Shown: positions 25,827-35,555, counted from the stretch's first letter. The stretch is DNA of 57,539 nucleotides from M55B127 sp035269185 (GCA_964430875.1 CAYSHP010000009.1:1-57539); one strand, 5' to 3'. Notes: generated by a model not told the origin, from the letters alone. A program made the numbers and translations.

Positions 25827-26291
25827 TTGAAAAAGTTATTACTTTTTTTATTCATATTAATTATTGTATCTGCAGTATTAAATGGACTTTGGGAATATGG
25901 CCAGTGTGGCATCTTTTATACGATCAACGGTGAGGCTTCATTTGAGCATTATAATCTACTGATTGGTAGAATAATTCTTGATATAGGAGTAACTTTATTA
26001 TTATATATTTTTGTTTCAATTGTAAATTTTGAATGGAAATGGTTTGTTAATTGGGATGTTAAAGATACTTTTATCATTTTATTATTTGCTTTATTTGTTG
26101 GTTTTTATGTTGAAGTAAATGCACTTTATTTAGGTAGATGGGGTTATTCTAATATGATGCCAAGGCTTATTGGGACAAATATTGCTTTAACACCGATAAT
26201 CCAATGGTTAATAACTATGCCTGTTACTCTTTTGATTACTAGATTATTTATTAAAGGAAGAATTCAAACCAGTTCTAGATATAGATTTTAA
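25827..26291 (+). CDS. Membrane protein, function unknown
   Basis: This 154-residue protein starts at TTG 25827 after AGGGAGG. It has four membrane segments and conserved-looking polar positions between them (NGLWEYGQCGIFY, EVNALYLGRWGYSNMMP). The Trp/Tyr/Gly pattern between helices recalls small carotenoid- or lipid-related membrane proteins, but I cannot assign a family. Confidence 0.65.
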   Translation: MKKLLLFLFILIIVSAVLNGLWEYGQCGIFYTINGEASFEHYNLLIGRIILDIGVTLLLYIFVSIVNFEWKWFVNWDVKDTFIILLFALFVGFYVEVNALYLGRWGYSNMMPRLIGTNIALTPIIQWLITMPVTLLITRLFIKGRIQTSSRYRF

Positions 26292-26318
26292 TTAATATTT
26301 TATATAGAGGTGAAAAAA

Positions 26319-27059
26319 TTGAATAAAAAATCTCTAAAAGTATATATACTTTTAATTATAATATTAGCGATATCTTCGGTTATCTCAGTTTTTTTACCTC
26401 AAGGCAATATTGTTGATATTCAGCAACAATTGCCTGCTAGTAAGACTGTTGTGGCTTTAGTTAATGCTTTAATAATATTAATTATTTATGGTGGTTTAGG
26501 TTATGTAGGCTTGAGATTATCTACAAGTTTAGGATTTGCTGAGTTGTGTGATGAAAATGTAAATAATAAAGATCGACTTATATATCCAGCTATTTATGGA
26601 ATAATAGCTGGTATTTTATTAATAGTTTTGGATTATATTTTTAGTTTTTTTAATGGGATTGGCAAACTTGTTCATCCACCTTTTCCGACTTCGTTTTTTG
26701 CTTCTTTATCAGCTGGTATTGGAGAAGAAATAATATTTAGGTTGTTTTTTATTCCTTTTTGGATTTGGCTAATTTCGATAGTTATTTTTAAGGGTAAATA
26801 TAAAAACAAAGTATTTTGGATTGTGACTGTATTTTCAGCTTTATTATTTGCAGGAGCTCATTTACCTTACTTAATGTATATAGCCAATTTAGAGAAGGTA
26901 ATGAATTTATCATGGGTATTAATTCTAGAAGTTTTTTTATTAAATAGCTTAATTTCCTTTCCAGCTGCTTACTATTTCAAAAAGTATGGTATTCTGGCCG
27001 CAATGGGAATTCATTTCTGGGCCGATATTGTCTGGCATGTAATATATGGATTATTTTAA
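26319..27059 (+). CDS. CPBP family intramembrane metalloprotease
   Basis: The polytopic protein of about 246 residues has the CPBP/Abi signature: GIGEEIIFRLFFIPFW (EExxxR), then AGAHLPY and GIHFWADIVWH, supplying the two Glu and two His/Asn-type metal sites. Relatives include type II CAAX prenyl proteases and bacteriocin-immunity proteins. I take TTG 26319 as the start, since the in-frame GTG at 26310 is inside the GAGGTG site. The substrate is unknown. Confidence 0.82.
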   Translation: MNKKSLKVYILLIIILAISSVISVFLPQGNIVDIQQQLPASKTVVALVNALIILIIYGGLGYVGLRLSTSLGFAELCDENVNNKDRLIYPAIYGIIAGILLIVLDYIFSFFNGIGKLVHPPFPTSFFASLSAGIGEEIIFRLFFIPFWIWLISIVIFKGKYKNKVFWIVTVFSALLFAGAHLPYLMYIANLEKVMNLSWVLILEVFLLNSLISFPAAYYFKKYGILAAMGIHFWADIVWHVIYGLF

Positions 27060-27076
27060 GGAAGGATTAAATTTAT

Positions 27077-27844
27077 ATGAATGAAAAAAGCTTATTTGAC
27101 TATTATATAAAGAAGACTGAAAATAATTTTAAAGGCTGGGATTTTTCATATATTACAGATACTGATCGAATGGTAGACTCACCTCTAGATTGGAGTTATA
27201 TTTCGAAAGTATTTAAATATATTTATGAAAAAGATGTTAATACAATGTTGGATATGGGAACAGGGGGAGGCGAGCTTTTATCCAAATTTATAAAAATACC
27301 TCCTAATACTTATGCTACTGAAGGATATGAAGCTAATCTACCCATAGCTAGAAAAAGGTTAAAGTCTTTAGGAATAGAAGTGGTTAAAGTAGAAAATGAT
27401 ATTTTAAATTTCAAAAATAATTATTTTGATTTGTTAATTAACAGACATGAGTCTTATTCAGTGAAAGAAATTAAGAGAGTATTAAAAGAAAAGGGTATAT
27501 TTATAACTCAACAGGTAGGCAATCAAAACTGTTTAGAGATAAACCAGGCTTTAGGAGCAAAAGAAGATATGGATTTAGGTAAATGGGATTTAAATGTTGC
27601 TAAAAATGATTTAATTAAAAGTGATTTTAAAATAGTAAAAAGTTTTGAGCAGTTTCCGGAGTTAAGATTTTATGATATTGGTGCACTAATTTATTATTTA
27701 AAAGCAGTACCCTGGCAGATTAAAGATTTTACAATAAATAAGTTTCATTCTAAACTAAAAGAAATACATAATTTAATACAAAAAGAAAATTATTTTGCAG
27801 TAAAAGAACATAGATTTTTTCTTATAGCACAAAAATCAGTATAA
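27077..27844 (+). CDS. Class I SAM-dependent methyltransferase
   Basis: The 255-residue protein has motif I MLDMGTGGGELLSKF near residues 57-71, followed by ATEGYEANLPIARKRL and LINRHESY. It resembles the YcgJ/RlmA-like methyltransferases with C-terminal helical extension. Start is ATG 27077 after AAGGAAGG, 17 nt after the CPBP gene, and it ends at a strong terminator. The substrate is unknown. Confidence 0.8.
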   Translation: MNEKSLFDYYIKKTENNFKGWDFSYITDTDRMVDSPLDWSYISKVFKYIYEKDVNTMLDMGTGGGELLSKFIKIPPNTYATEGYEANLPIARKRLKSLGIEVVKVENDILNFKNNYFDLLINRHESYSVKEIKRVLKEKGIFITQQVGNQNCLEINQALGAKEDMDLGKWDLNVAKNDLIKSDFKIVKSFEQFPELRFYDIGALIYYLKAVPWQIKDFTINKFHSKLKEIHNLIQKENYFAVKEHRFFLIAQKSV

Positions 27845-27849
27845 GTTAA

Positions 27850-27882
27850 AAAACTCCCGTTTTTAAAAACGGGAGTTTTTTA
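27850..27882. terminator. Strong bidirectional terminator
   Basis: AACTCCCGTTTTT (27852-27864) and AAAAACGGGAGTT (27865-27877) form a near-perfect stem with A-run and T-run flanks; it serves the converging methyltransferase and hydrolase genes. Confidence 0.92.
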
Positions 27883-27895
27883 TTATAAGATATAA

Positions 27896-28789
27896 TTAAT
27901 TTTGAAGAAATTTATTTACTTTTTTCATAAGTTGCTCTAAGTCATCAACAAGGGGTGAATGGCCGCAATTGCTTAAAATTTCTAATTTAGCATTATCTCC
28001 TATGTCATCTACAATTTCTTTTGGCATATTGTCTGGTATAATATTATCATTTTCTCCGTAAAGAACTAAAGTTGGTACTTCAATTTGGGAAGCCTCGTTA
28101 GTACCTTTCTCAAGTCCATTATGCTTATTGCTAATATTAAAATGGTTTAAGGCATGATATACTTCAACTAAGTTCCTTTGTGTAAACATATCTTCTAGAT
28201 ATTCATCATATCTTTCTTCAGATGGTTTGTTATTATTATAAATTAAAGTATTCCAGACACTTTTCATAAAAGCTTTATTCTCATTTTCAATAGCATTTAA
28301 AGTAGGCTTAATATTGTGCTCATCATTAGCAACAGCTTCCATAGTTTCAATTCTTTTATCTGGTTTAATATTACCATTTTCATTAAGTTCAAATAATGGA
28401 TTTCCTCTTGAACTAATTGATTCTAAAAGAATTAATTTATTAACCTTATCTTGGTTGTGGGCTGTATATTGCATGGCTGTGCATCCCCCAGTAGACCATC
28501 CCATTAAATCAAAATCAGATAAATTTAATTCATTTACAAACAACTCTAGATCATTAGCAAAATCTTTGATAGAATGAATAGGATTATTATAGGTAGAGAT
28601 ACCAAAACCCCTCATATCGGGTGCAATTAAAGTATATTCCTTATTAAAATTCTCTAAAAATAGATCCCAATGTTTTGAAGAAGTCATATTACCATGTATC
28701 AGGAGAATTAATTTGTTTCCACCCTCCCTTTTCCTATATCCTAAAGTTTCTCCGTTTGGCAAACTAACTTTTTTCAATTCGATATGCAT
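27896..28789 (-). CDS. Alpha/beta hydrolase
   Basis: The 297-residue protein has the oxyanion region LIHGNMTSSKHWD, nucleophile elbow LMGWSTGGCTA (Ser), acid in LYGENDNIIPDN and catalytic His in NCGHSPLVDD. The alpha/beta hydrolase fold is clear; candidates include esterase, haloperoxidase or lipase-like enzymes. Start is at 28789 after AAGGAGGG. It lies downstream of the MMPL exporter on the same strand, 105 nt away, and could be co-regulated. Confidence 0.88.
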   Translation of the reverse strand: MHIELKKVSLPNGETLGYRKREGGNKLILLIHGNMTSSKHWDLFLENFNKEYTLIAPDMRGFGISTYNNPIHSIKDFANDLELFVNELNLSDFDLMGWSTGGCTAMQYTAHNQDKVNKLILLESISSRGNPLFELNENGNIKPDKRIETMEAVANDEHNIKPTLNAIENENKAFMKSVWNTLIYNNNKPSEERYDEYLEDMFTQRNLVEVYHALNHFNISNKHNGLEKGTNEASQIEVPTLVLYGENDNIIPDNMPKEIVDDIGDNAKLEILSNCGHSPLVDDLEQLMKKVNKFLQN

Positions 28790-28894
28790 TTAAATTTCCC
28801 TCCTTGAATTAACACATTTATATTTTATTTAGATTTAATATAGATTTAATATTTATTACATTTAGCCTATTATATTATTTAACTAAATTATTAA

Positions 28895-31078
28895 TTAAAC
28901 CTTTTTATTTTGATTTTTTAGAATAGTGGGCAAGAAGGATAGGCTTAAAAACACACCTGAAATCATTGAAACCCACATTAAAGATGATACATAAAGATGG
29001 ATTCTTAAAGGTGATAATAATAAAGCACTTAAGCCTAATGCTAATCCAAAAGCATTAGCCATAATTGGTCTTGATGTATAATCATATGCTTTATCTACGG
29101 CTTCTTTTGTATTATATCCCTGTTTTCTAAAACTCATCCAGACAGAAACGAAATGAACTGCATAATCAATTCCAACTCCAATTGTAATACTGAAGATAGT
29201 TGCTGTAAAGAGATTTAAAGATATATTACTTAAGCCTAAAAACCCGAACAGGATCATTACAGTAAATAAAATAGGCAATATTGAGATAATTGAGGGTATT
29301 ATTTTTCTCAAGGAGATTAATAATAAGAAAAATACTAAAACAAACGCTAAGATTAAGGTGTTTTTCTGATTATTCAACATGTTTTGGTTTAAATCATGCA
29401 TTAGATATTGAACACCGGTTAAATTCAATGCAATTCCTGGGATTTTATCTTTTTTGTCATCTATATAATTAGAAATTTCTTCTAAGGTTTTATTTTCTAA
29501 GTTTTTTGGGAAGACGAAGACTCTGGTATAATTTTCATCTTTATTTATAAATTGCCGGGTTGGGTTATATCCGCTTTCTGAAAACGCCATTTGATTTATC
29601 ATATTGATTCTCATCATATCTGGATATTCTCTTTCTTTAGTATTCATGAAGTTACTGTATATTAAAGAATAAATATCATAAACACTCAATGTTTTAGCAG
29701 CTAAATTATTATTTTTAAGTTCATTTTGGATTTGTAGAATTGATTTTGCATACTCCGGCCTCAGAGGGTTTTCTTCTGTATTTAATAATAGATAGAGAGG
29801 TAGACTACCTCCAGTGATTTCTTGTATCTTTTCAAAACTTTTATGAACAGAAGTGAAGTCCCTGTAGACCATAGGCATATTAAACTCTGTATTTATTTTC
29901 GAGATACCAAAAGAGGCAATCAATAACAATATAATTAGAATTATTATACTAGATTTACCCCAAAGTTTTTTAATTATTGATGTAAATAATCTTTTACCAT
30001 TCTTATGATAAGGGAGATCAATATTACCAGATAAGATCAAAGGTAAAACAAACCAGGTTGCAATACCTGCTAAAAATATACCAAGTGAGGCGAATAAAGC
30101 CAGGTCATAAATTGCTTGTGTATTCATAACTAAAAGTGATAGAAAACCAACCATAGAAGTTACAGTAGTTATTATCATTGGAATGCCAACCATTTTTAAA
30201 GTGGTTATGATACTGGCCATTTTATTTTTGCCTTCTTTTAAAGACTCTTGAATATGAGAAACAAAATGTAAGCCATCAGCACTACCAATAACTATCGTGA
30301 ATATTGGTGCCAAGACAGTAATTATAGAGACTTCTAAATCTGACCAACCAACTAAACCTAAAGTCCAGAGAGCTGCAATACCAGCCGGCAGAACAGATAA
30401 AAAAGTTGCTTTTAAATTACCCATCTGGGTTTTAAAGACAAATAGGATAAGTAGGAGAGCGGTAGGAGGAATAAATAGTAAGATTAATGTAATATAGTCA
30501 ATTATTTTTTGCTGCATATAAAGATCTCCAGATGCAAAGTATTTTATATTATTATTTTTTAAATACTCTTCTACTTTATTTAAATCATCCCCATTAAATT
30601 CATTAGTAGGGAAGAGGGAAAAAGCAGCATAAATATTATTTTTTTGTTTATATATACTGGATAGTTTCCCCATACCTTGATAATGTTCCTTGAGAAAAAC
30701 TATATTATCTTTATTAATATTATCCATATTAATAATCTGTCTACCTACTGGGATTTCAGCTGGAGTAGGGCCATTAACATATTTTATTTTTTCTTTAGAT
30801 TCCAAAAATGATTGAAATTTTCTAAATCGATTTATATTATTCAGATTGATTTTTGAGTCATTACTTTCTATCAAGTATGTAATTTGTTCTGAGTTAGAAA
30901 ACATTTTATTCATTTCATCAAGAGTATTTTTATATTTTGAATTTTCGGGCATAAAGATATTGAAGTCTGGATTTATGTTAATTTGAAATAAACCTATTAT
31001 AGCTAATATATTTATGATGACAAACAATACTATTAATTTCTTGCGGTTGTTTTTAACGAATTCAACATATTTTTCCAT
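28895..31078 (-). CDS. MMPL/RND superfamily exporter (HAE3 type)
   Basis: The 727-residue protein has 12 predicted membrane segments in two repeats, each with a large periplasm-facing type loop after the first helix (about 40-190 and 395-565). The second half has GVGIDYAVHFVSVW and the first half IGSADGLHFVSHI, the matching core charged/His-containing motifs of the family. Such pumps move hydrophobic compounds or lipids. It follows a TetR gene and a broken CPBP gene on the same strand, so expression is probably under that repressor. Start is at 31078 after GGAGG. Confidence 0.88.
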   Translation of the reverse strand: MEKYVEFVKNNRKKLIVLFVIINILAIIGLFQININPDFNIFMPENSKYKNTLDEMNKMFSNSEQITYLIESNDSKINLNNINRFRKFQSFLESKEKIKYVNGPTPAEIPVGRQIINMDNINKDNIVFLKEHYQGMGKLSSIYKQKNNIYAAFSLFPTNEFNGDDLNKVEEYLKNNNIKYFASGDLYMQQKIIDYITLILLFIPPTALLLILFVFKTQMGNLKATFLSVLPAGIAALWTLGLVGWSDLEVSIITVLAPIFTIVIGSADGLHFVSHIQESLKEGKNKMASIITTLKMVGIPMIITTVTSMVGFLSLLVMNTQAIYDLALFASLGIFLAGIATWFVLPLILSGNIDLPYHKNGKRLFTSIIKKLWGKSSIIILIILLLIASFGISKINTEFNMPMVYRDFTSVHKSFEKIQEITGGSLPLYLLLNTEENPLRPEYAKSILQIQNELKNNNLAAKTLSVYDIYSLIYSNFMNTKEREYPDMMRINMINQMAFSESGYNPTRQFINKDENYTRVFVFPKNLENKTLEEISNYIDDKKDKIPGIALNLTGVQYLMHDLNQNMLNNQKNTLILAFVLVFFLLLISLRKIIPSIISILPILFTVMILFGFLGLSNISLNLFTATIFSITIGVGIDYAVHFVSVWMSFRKQGYNTKEAVDKAYDYTSRPIMANAFGLALGLSALLLSPLRIHLYVSSLMWVSMISGVFLSLSFLPTILKNQNKKV

Positions 31079-31127
31079 GAATAATGCCTCCTGAAATTTC
31101 CTAGTTTAATAAATATTTAAAGAGAAA

Positions 31128-31961
31128 TTATTCCTCAGTTAAATTTTTATAATTTGTATTTGAAAAATAATATAAAATTATTATAGCAATTATAATTTTT
31201 AATATGGTAGAAAAAATTTCTGCATTAGCTGTCAAAACAAAAGTTTCTCCGCTTAGATTACCAAAATAATGGAATATTATTACAGCTAATATACTGCATT
31301 TAGTTTTAATATAGATCAATCCATAAATAACGGAAGTAAAAATAGCTGAAAGTATGAAATTCCAAAAAGGTATAGTAAATAAACCTAAATTGTGTTGATA
31401 AGTACCTTCAATAAAAAACAGAGGTAGATGCCAGATAGCCCACATGAACCCTAGAGATAATACAGTCTTATTAAAACTAAATTTTCTTAATAATTCTGGC
31501 AAAGCAACTCCCCGCCATGCTAATTCTACATGAATGGGTCCAAAAAAAAGAAGAAAAATCCATATCCTACTGTCATTTCAGGTGATATGTAAAACTGGAA
31601 GTTATTGATAGTAAATATAAGAGAGGATAGAGCCAGAAAGTCTAATTAAAATTGGAAATAATAAAATGAAAAGAAACCAGAAAAGATTAATTCTTTTAAA
31701 ATCAAATATTCTTTTTGAATAATTTTGCTTTTTACTTTTATCATAAAAATAAAAGATTATGAATAGAGCAGCAAATAAAGGGCTTAACATGCTTATATAA
31801 ATTATATTACCTAAAAGTGAATTATTTATATAAAATGAATTTGAGAATAACATTATTAAGATAGTAATACTATAAGGTAATCCATGTGAAATCATAAAAA
31901 AGTATTTTATTTTTTTATTAATTTTTTTGGGGTAAGATTTCATTAAATCAGCTCCTTTCAA
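31128..31961 (-). pseudogene. CPBP family protease gene with two compensating frameshifts
   Basis: An N-terminal frame (31961-31602) and a C-terminal frame (to 31128) are in the same phase, but the connecting region is read only in another frame. There the sequence continues as TINNFQFYISPEMTVGYGFF, then shifts back at an eight-T run near 31543-31550 into FFGPIHVELAWRGVALPELL, the CPBP motif I region. MWAIWHLPLFF and FHYFGN give the later His motifs. One indel near 31610 and one at the T-run explain it. Either the gene is decaying or the assembly has two small errors. Confidence 0.75.
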
Positions 31962-31978
31962 CTGAAATAAAATAATAA

Positions 31979-32599
31979 TTATTTCTTAGAAATAATACCA
32001 TCAAATATCATTTCCGAAAAGAGAACAGCCTGTTTGTTATTATTCATTTCCTGATTTTCTTCTAAGATTTCTTCAAATATAATTGTAAAAAAGATCATAC
32101 CAAATAAAGATTTTCTAAACATATAGCCATCAATATCATCTTTTAATTTAGATTGTTTTTTTATTTGATTAAAAATTTCATCTGAAACTTTTACCATTTT
32201 AGACCAAATTTCATTCTTGAAATATTTTTGAACTTTTTTATTGATTAACATTTCTTGGAATATAACTTTAAGCTCTTTTTTATGAGAATCAAAAAAGTTT
32301 AATCTTTCATTTATTAATGATGCTAATAATAATTTTGGTTCTTTATCTATATTTTTATATATAACTTTTGGAATCTTTTCTTGAGATGAACTTTCAAAAA
32401 GTTTTTCAATTGTATTAATCACTATTGTTTTTAAAAGATTATCTTTGTTTTTATAATACTTATATATTGTTGCTTCTGATATATTTGCATTTTTAGCTAT
32501 TTCTTGGGTGGAGGTAGAAGCATAACCCTTTTTTGACATTAATTTAATAGTTTCATTAAGGATCCTTTGTTTTGTTTTTTCAGACTTTTTCAATAACAT
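31979..32599 (-). CDS. TetR family repressor of the MMPL unit
   Basis: The 206-residue protein has the N-terminal helix-turn-helix KTKQRILNETIKLMSKKGY and STQEIAKNANISEATIYKYYKNKDNLL, typical of TetR/AcrR. The C-terminal ligand domain is unassigned. Start is at 32599 very close to GGAGGTGC; TTG at 32593 is an alternative with better spacing. It is first in a unit with the CPBP gene and the MMPL pump and has a palindromic operator at its promoter, so it probably represses itself and the pump. Confidence 0.88.
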   Translation of the reverse strand: MLLKKSEKTKQRILNETIKLMSKKGYASTSTQEIAKNANISEATIYKYYKNKDNLLKTIVINTIEKLFESSSQEKIPKVIYKNIDKEPKLLLASLINERLNFFDSHKKELKVIFQEMLINKKVQKYFKNEIWSKMVKVSDEIFNQIKKQSKLKDDIDGYMFRKSLFGMIFFTIIFEEILEENQEMNNNKQAVLFSEMIFDGIISKK

Positions 32600-32610
32600 G
32601 CACCTCCAAA

Positions 32611-32659
32611 AGTGAGTAATTACTTACTATATTTTAAAATAATTATATTGTTTTGTCAA
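32611..32659 (-). promoter_or_regulatory. TetR promoter with palindromic operator
   Basis: On the minus strand TTGACA (plus 32654-32659) and TAAAAT (plus 32631-32636) are 17 nt apart. AGTGAGTAATTACTTACT (plus 32611-32628) is an 18-bp palindrome with one mismatched pair of positions, located just downstream of the -10. This is the expected site for the TetR protein encoded next to it. Confidence 0.85.
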
Positions 32660-32665
32660 ATAAAA

Positions 32666-32690
32666 AGAGTTCTGTTAAAAACAGAACTCT
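32666..32690 (-). terminator. Terminator of the Eis-like gene
   Basis: AGAGTTCTGT and ACAGAACTCT form a perfect 10-bp stem; the minus-strand transcript ends in TTTTTATTT. It lies directly upstream of the tetR promoter. Confidence 0.85.
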
Positions 32691-32714
32691 AAAAAATTTA
32701 ATTTATTAATAAAT

Positions 32715-33953
32715 TTAAAAATCCCAATCTATTTTAGGAGTAGGTAAGGTAACAAATAAATTATCTAATTTATTTATCAATTCTTGTGGGGCTTCAAAAT
32801 AATTTGTATATGGTAATAAAGCTGGCCTAACTGCTCCTATCCACATACGAGTGAATGTATTTATATCGGTCTTTAGAGTTGGCAAGTTAGATTTAAACTC
32901 CTTATTAATATTTGAAATTTCTCCAAATCTTACAGAATAATTACCGGATAGTCCCGTCCAGGGTGAACTTTCATCTAAATATTTTTCAATCGGGTCCTTT
33001 AATTTTAAATTAAATTCTACAGTTTCTCCCTTTATAGAAGTATTATTAATACAACTTTTCAGATCTAATAATCTTATTTGCCAATATGCCATTGCTTTAT
33101 TGATTACTTGATAATCACTTTTTTTAGTTACAGTAGTATCTTTTATAGGTTTATTTATTAAATCTTGAAACTGAATGCCAGCTGGTTCAAATATTTTTAC
33201 CAAATGAACCTGATCTCCTAGATTTTTTATTAAATTCATTAAGTCAAAGAACTGTTCTATGGTATTAAAAGTCATCCATCTAATAAAATAAGGTCCGTGC
33301 AGTTCTTTATTGGGGAGTACCCAAATATGATGTGTTATATTTCCTTCTTTATCCTTATAACCCAGCCCAAATGGTTCTTTTTGCCCAAAGAACATTTCTG
33401 CTCTTGTAATTTCAGGAGGTAAGAGAGTACAGTAACCATGTCTTTTTTTACGTTCTAACTTTGCCTCATGTACTTTTTTATAATCTTCAACTTTTATTCT
33501 TTCAGGTACAGGAGCCTTCCCAGGGATTTTTAAATGATCAGGATCAAAACTAATAAAATGCTCATAACTACCTGTCCCATAACCTAATTTATTATAAAAA
33601 CCCTGTTCAAACATACCAAGAGCAGAGATATGAGTTCCCTTGGCAGCGGCTTCTGCAATGGACTGGGCAGTTGCTTTTGTCCCAATTCCTTGTTTTCTAG
33701 CAACTCTGCTAATGGTAACAGCACTTACTGCCTGTAAATCGAACTGTTGATCTAGATACTGATAATATCCAGGAGTTGAATTCACATAACCTTCTACTTC
33801 ATTATTTAATTCAATTACTTTACCTTGACCGGCTTTAACAAAATACTTCAATGCTTCTCTTTTTCTTTTTTCATCATTAATCCAGCCAATTTCTCGCCAG
33901 ATTTTAAAAATATTTTCGTAATCTTTTTCAAATTCAAATTCTCTTATTTTCAT
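32715..33953 (-). CDS. Eis-like GNAT acetyltransferase
   Basis: The 412-residue protein matches Eis/'enhanced intracellular survival' acetyltransferases. It has an N-terminal GNAT domain with VSAVTISRVARKQGIGTKA (acetyl-CoA site, near residues 80-98), a second GNAT-like domain, and a C-terminal SCP2-like domain. The chain ends in Phe, whose terminal carboxylate acts as the general base in Eis. Known members acetylate several amines of aminoglycosides or lysines of proteins. I start at ATG 33953; the GTG at 33962 is inside the GAGGTG ribosome site. Natural substrate is unknown. Confidence 0.85.
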   Translation of the reverse strand: MKIREFEFEKDYENIFKIWREIGWINDEKRKREALKYFVKAGQGKVIELNNEVEGYVNSTPGYYQYLDQQFDLQAVSAVTISRVARKQGIGTKATAQSIAEAAAKGTHISALGMFEQGFYNKLGYGTGSYEHFISFDPDHLKIPGKAPVPERIKVEDYKKVHEAKLERKKRHGYCTLLPPEITRAEMFFGQKEPFGLGYKDKEGNITHHIWVLPNKELHGPYFIRWMTFNTIEQFFDLMNLIKNLGDQVHLVKIFEPAGIQFQDLINKPIKDTTVTKKSDYQVINKAMAYWQIRLLDLKSCINNTSIKGETVEFNLKLKDPIEKYLDESSPWTGLSGNYSVRFGEISNINKEFKSNLPTLKTDINTFTRMWIGAVRPALLPYTNYFEAPQELINKLDNLFVTLPTPKIDWDF

Positions 33954-34119
33954 TATTTTCACCTCTTGTTAAGAACTCTTACTATAATAATATTCTAAAG
34001 ATGTTAACAATCACCTTTTTTATTTATAAATATTTAATAAATTTTAAAAATGAAGGATTTTCTTAATAATAAAAGAAACTATTAGTATAGAGAAGAAGTA
34101 ATGCAAGGAGGCGGTTTGT

Positions 34120-34422
34120 ATGGATGAAGAAGAAAAGTATAAAAAGGCTAAAGAAAGAGTAAAAGAAATAAAAGATTTCTATGGACATTTATTAGTTTAT
34201 ATTGTTGTCAACATAGGAATATTTTTAATCAACTATATTGTTTCTCCAGGAACTTATTGGTTTTACTGGGTATTAATAGGCTGGGGAATCGGTTTAGCTG
34301 TTCATTGGATTCAAGTATTTGGAGTAGGTAAGATCTTAGGTGAACAATGGGAAAAAAAGAAAGTCAAAGAAATAATGAATGAGATGGAAGAAGATGAGGA
34401 ATCTAAAAAAGAAAAGGGGTAA
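34120..34422 (+). CDS. 2TM domain protein
   Basis: The 100-residue protein has a charged N-terminus, two membrane helices (HLLVYIVVNIGIFLINYI and FYWVLIGWGIGLAVHWIQVF) and the closing GKILGEQWEKKKVKEIM typical of the 2TM domain family. Its function is unknown; the domain often accompanies sensor kinases. Start is ATG 34120 after GGAGGCGG. It ends 3 nt before the MsrBA selenoprotein gene. Confidence 0.82.
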   Translation: MDEEEKYKKAKERVKEIKDFYGHLLVYIVVNIGIFLINYIVSPGTYWFYWVLIGWGIGLAVHWIQVFGVGKILGEQWEKKKVKEIMNEMEEDEESKKEKG

Positions 34423-34425
34423 AAT

Positions 34426-35508
34426 ATGTTAAATAATAATTACCTAATTATTTTAACTTTGTTTTTGTTAATGTTTTCATTGATTAGCCCGACAGCTTCA
34501 GCTATAAAAGTTGATGGCGAATATCCAATTGAATTATTTGATGATTTTTGGCGGGAAAATTTAAGTGGTACTCAATATAATATCTTAAAAAACAGTGGTA
34601 CAGAACCAGCATTTAACAATAAATATTATAGAAATAAAGATAAAGGTATATATGTTTGTGCTGCCTGTGGTAATTTTCTTTTTAGCTCGAAACATAAATA
34701 TGACTCTGGCAGTGGTTGGCCTAGCTTTTATGATGTATATTCTGATGAATCGGTAGTAACTAGACCTGATAATAGTTTAGGAATGAATAGAACAGAGGTT
34801 ATATGTTCTCAATGTGGTGGTCATTTAGGTCATCTATTTGAAGATGGGCCTGAACCAACTGGACTTAGGTACTGTATAAATTCAGCTGCAATGGAGTTTT
34901 ATCAGTATGCTTATTTTGCCCATGGCTGATTTTGGGGTGTAGAGGCTCAGTTTGGAGCCTTAGAAGGTGTAGTTCATACTTATGTTGGTTATGCAGGTGG
35001 TACAACTAATAATCCTACCTATAATAATATTGGTGATCATGCTGAAACAGCTAAGGTTATATATGATCCTGAAATAATTAGTTATCAAGATTTAGTTAAT
35101 CATTATATTGAAATAACAAGTGGGAATGTAAGACCAACTTCAGGACAGTATAGATATATAGTATTTCATGCTAATGAAAAACAAGAAGATTATCTTACAG
35201 ATTTAGCACAAAAAATAAAAGAAGAGGATAACCTATTTTTCAGTCCTGAAAAAATAGATAAGTTTTATATAGCTGAAAACTACCATCAAAAATATCAGCT
35301 AAGAACAAGCAATCAACTATACCAAAAGACCTTATCATTATTTAATAATGAAGAAGCTTTAATAGATTCTAATATTGCTACAAAACTAAATGCTTATAGG
35401 TCGGGTTTTATAACATCTGAAGAAATGATTGAAATATTAGATTCTTCATACTTATCTCCAATCTATCCAGAGCAAATTCAAAGTATCAAAGATTCTATCA
35501 GCAAATAA
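34426..35508 (+). CDS. Exported MsrB-MsrA fusion; MsrA uses selenocysteine (UGA at 34927)
   Basis: Read through UGA 34927-34929, the protein has 360 residues. A signal peptide ends near SPTASA. MsrB follows with zinc CxxC pairs (CAAC, CSQC), GSGWPSF and catalytic Cys in GLRYCINSAAMEF. Then comes MsrA, with the UGA at residue 168 in FAHG-U-FWGVEAQF, the exact place of the catalytic cysteine in GCFWG. YVGYAGGTTNNPTY, HAETAKVIYDP and YHQKYQLR complete MsrA, all in frame to TAA 35506. There is no Cys after the UGA, so no resolving cysteine. A SECIS-like hairpin follows the UGA. It should repair both methionine sulfoxide isomers outside the cytoplasm. Confidence 0.9.
34927..34960 (+). promoter_or_regulatory. 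Bacterial SECIS element of the MsrBA gene
   Basis: AGGCTC (34943-34948) and GAGCCT (34955-34960) form a perfect 6-bp stem, extendable by a G-U pair, with loop AGTTTG. The loop begins 19 nt after the UGA and has G as its second base, fitting the known spacing and loop-G rule for bacterial SECIS hairpins bound by SelB. Confidence 0.8.
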
Positions 35509-35555
35509 TTTTATAAATAAATTATTTTTAAATTAAGAAGATGTAAAATATAAAC

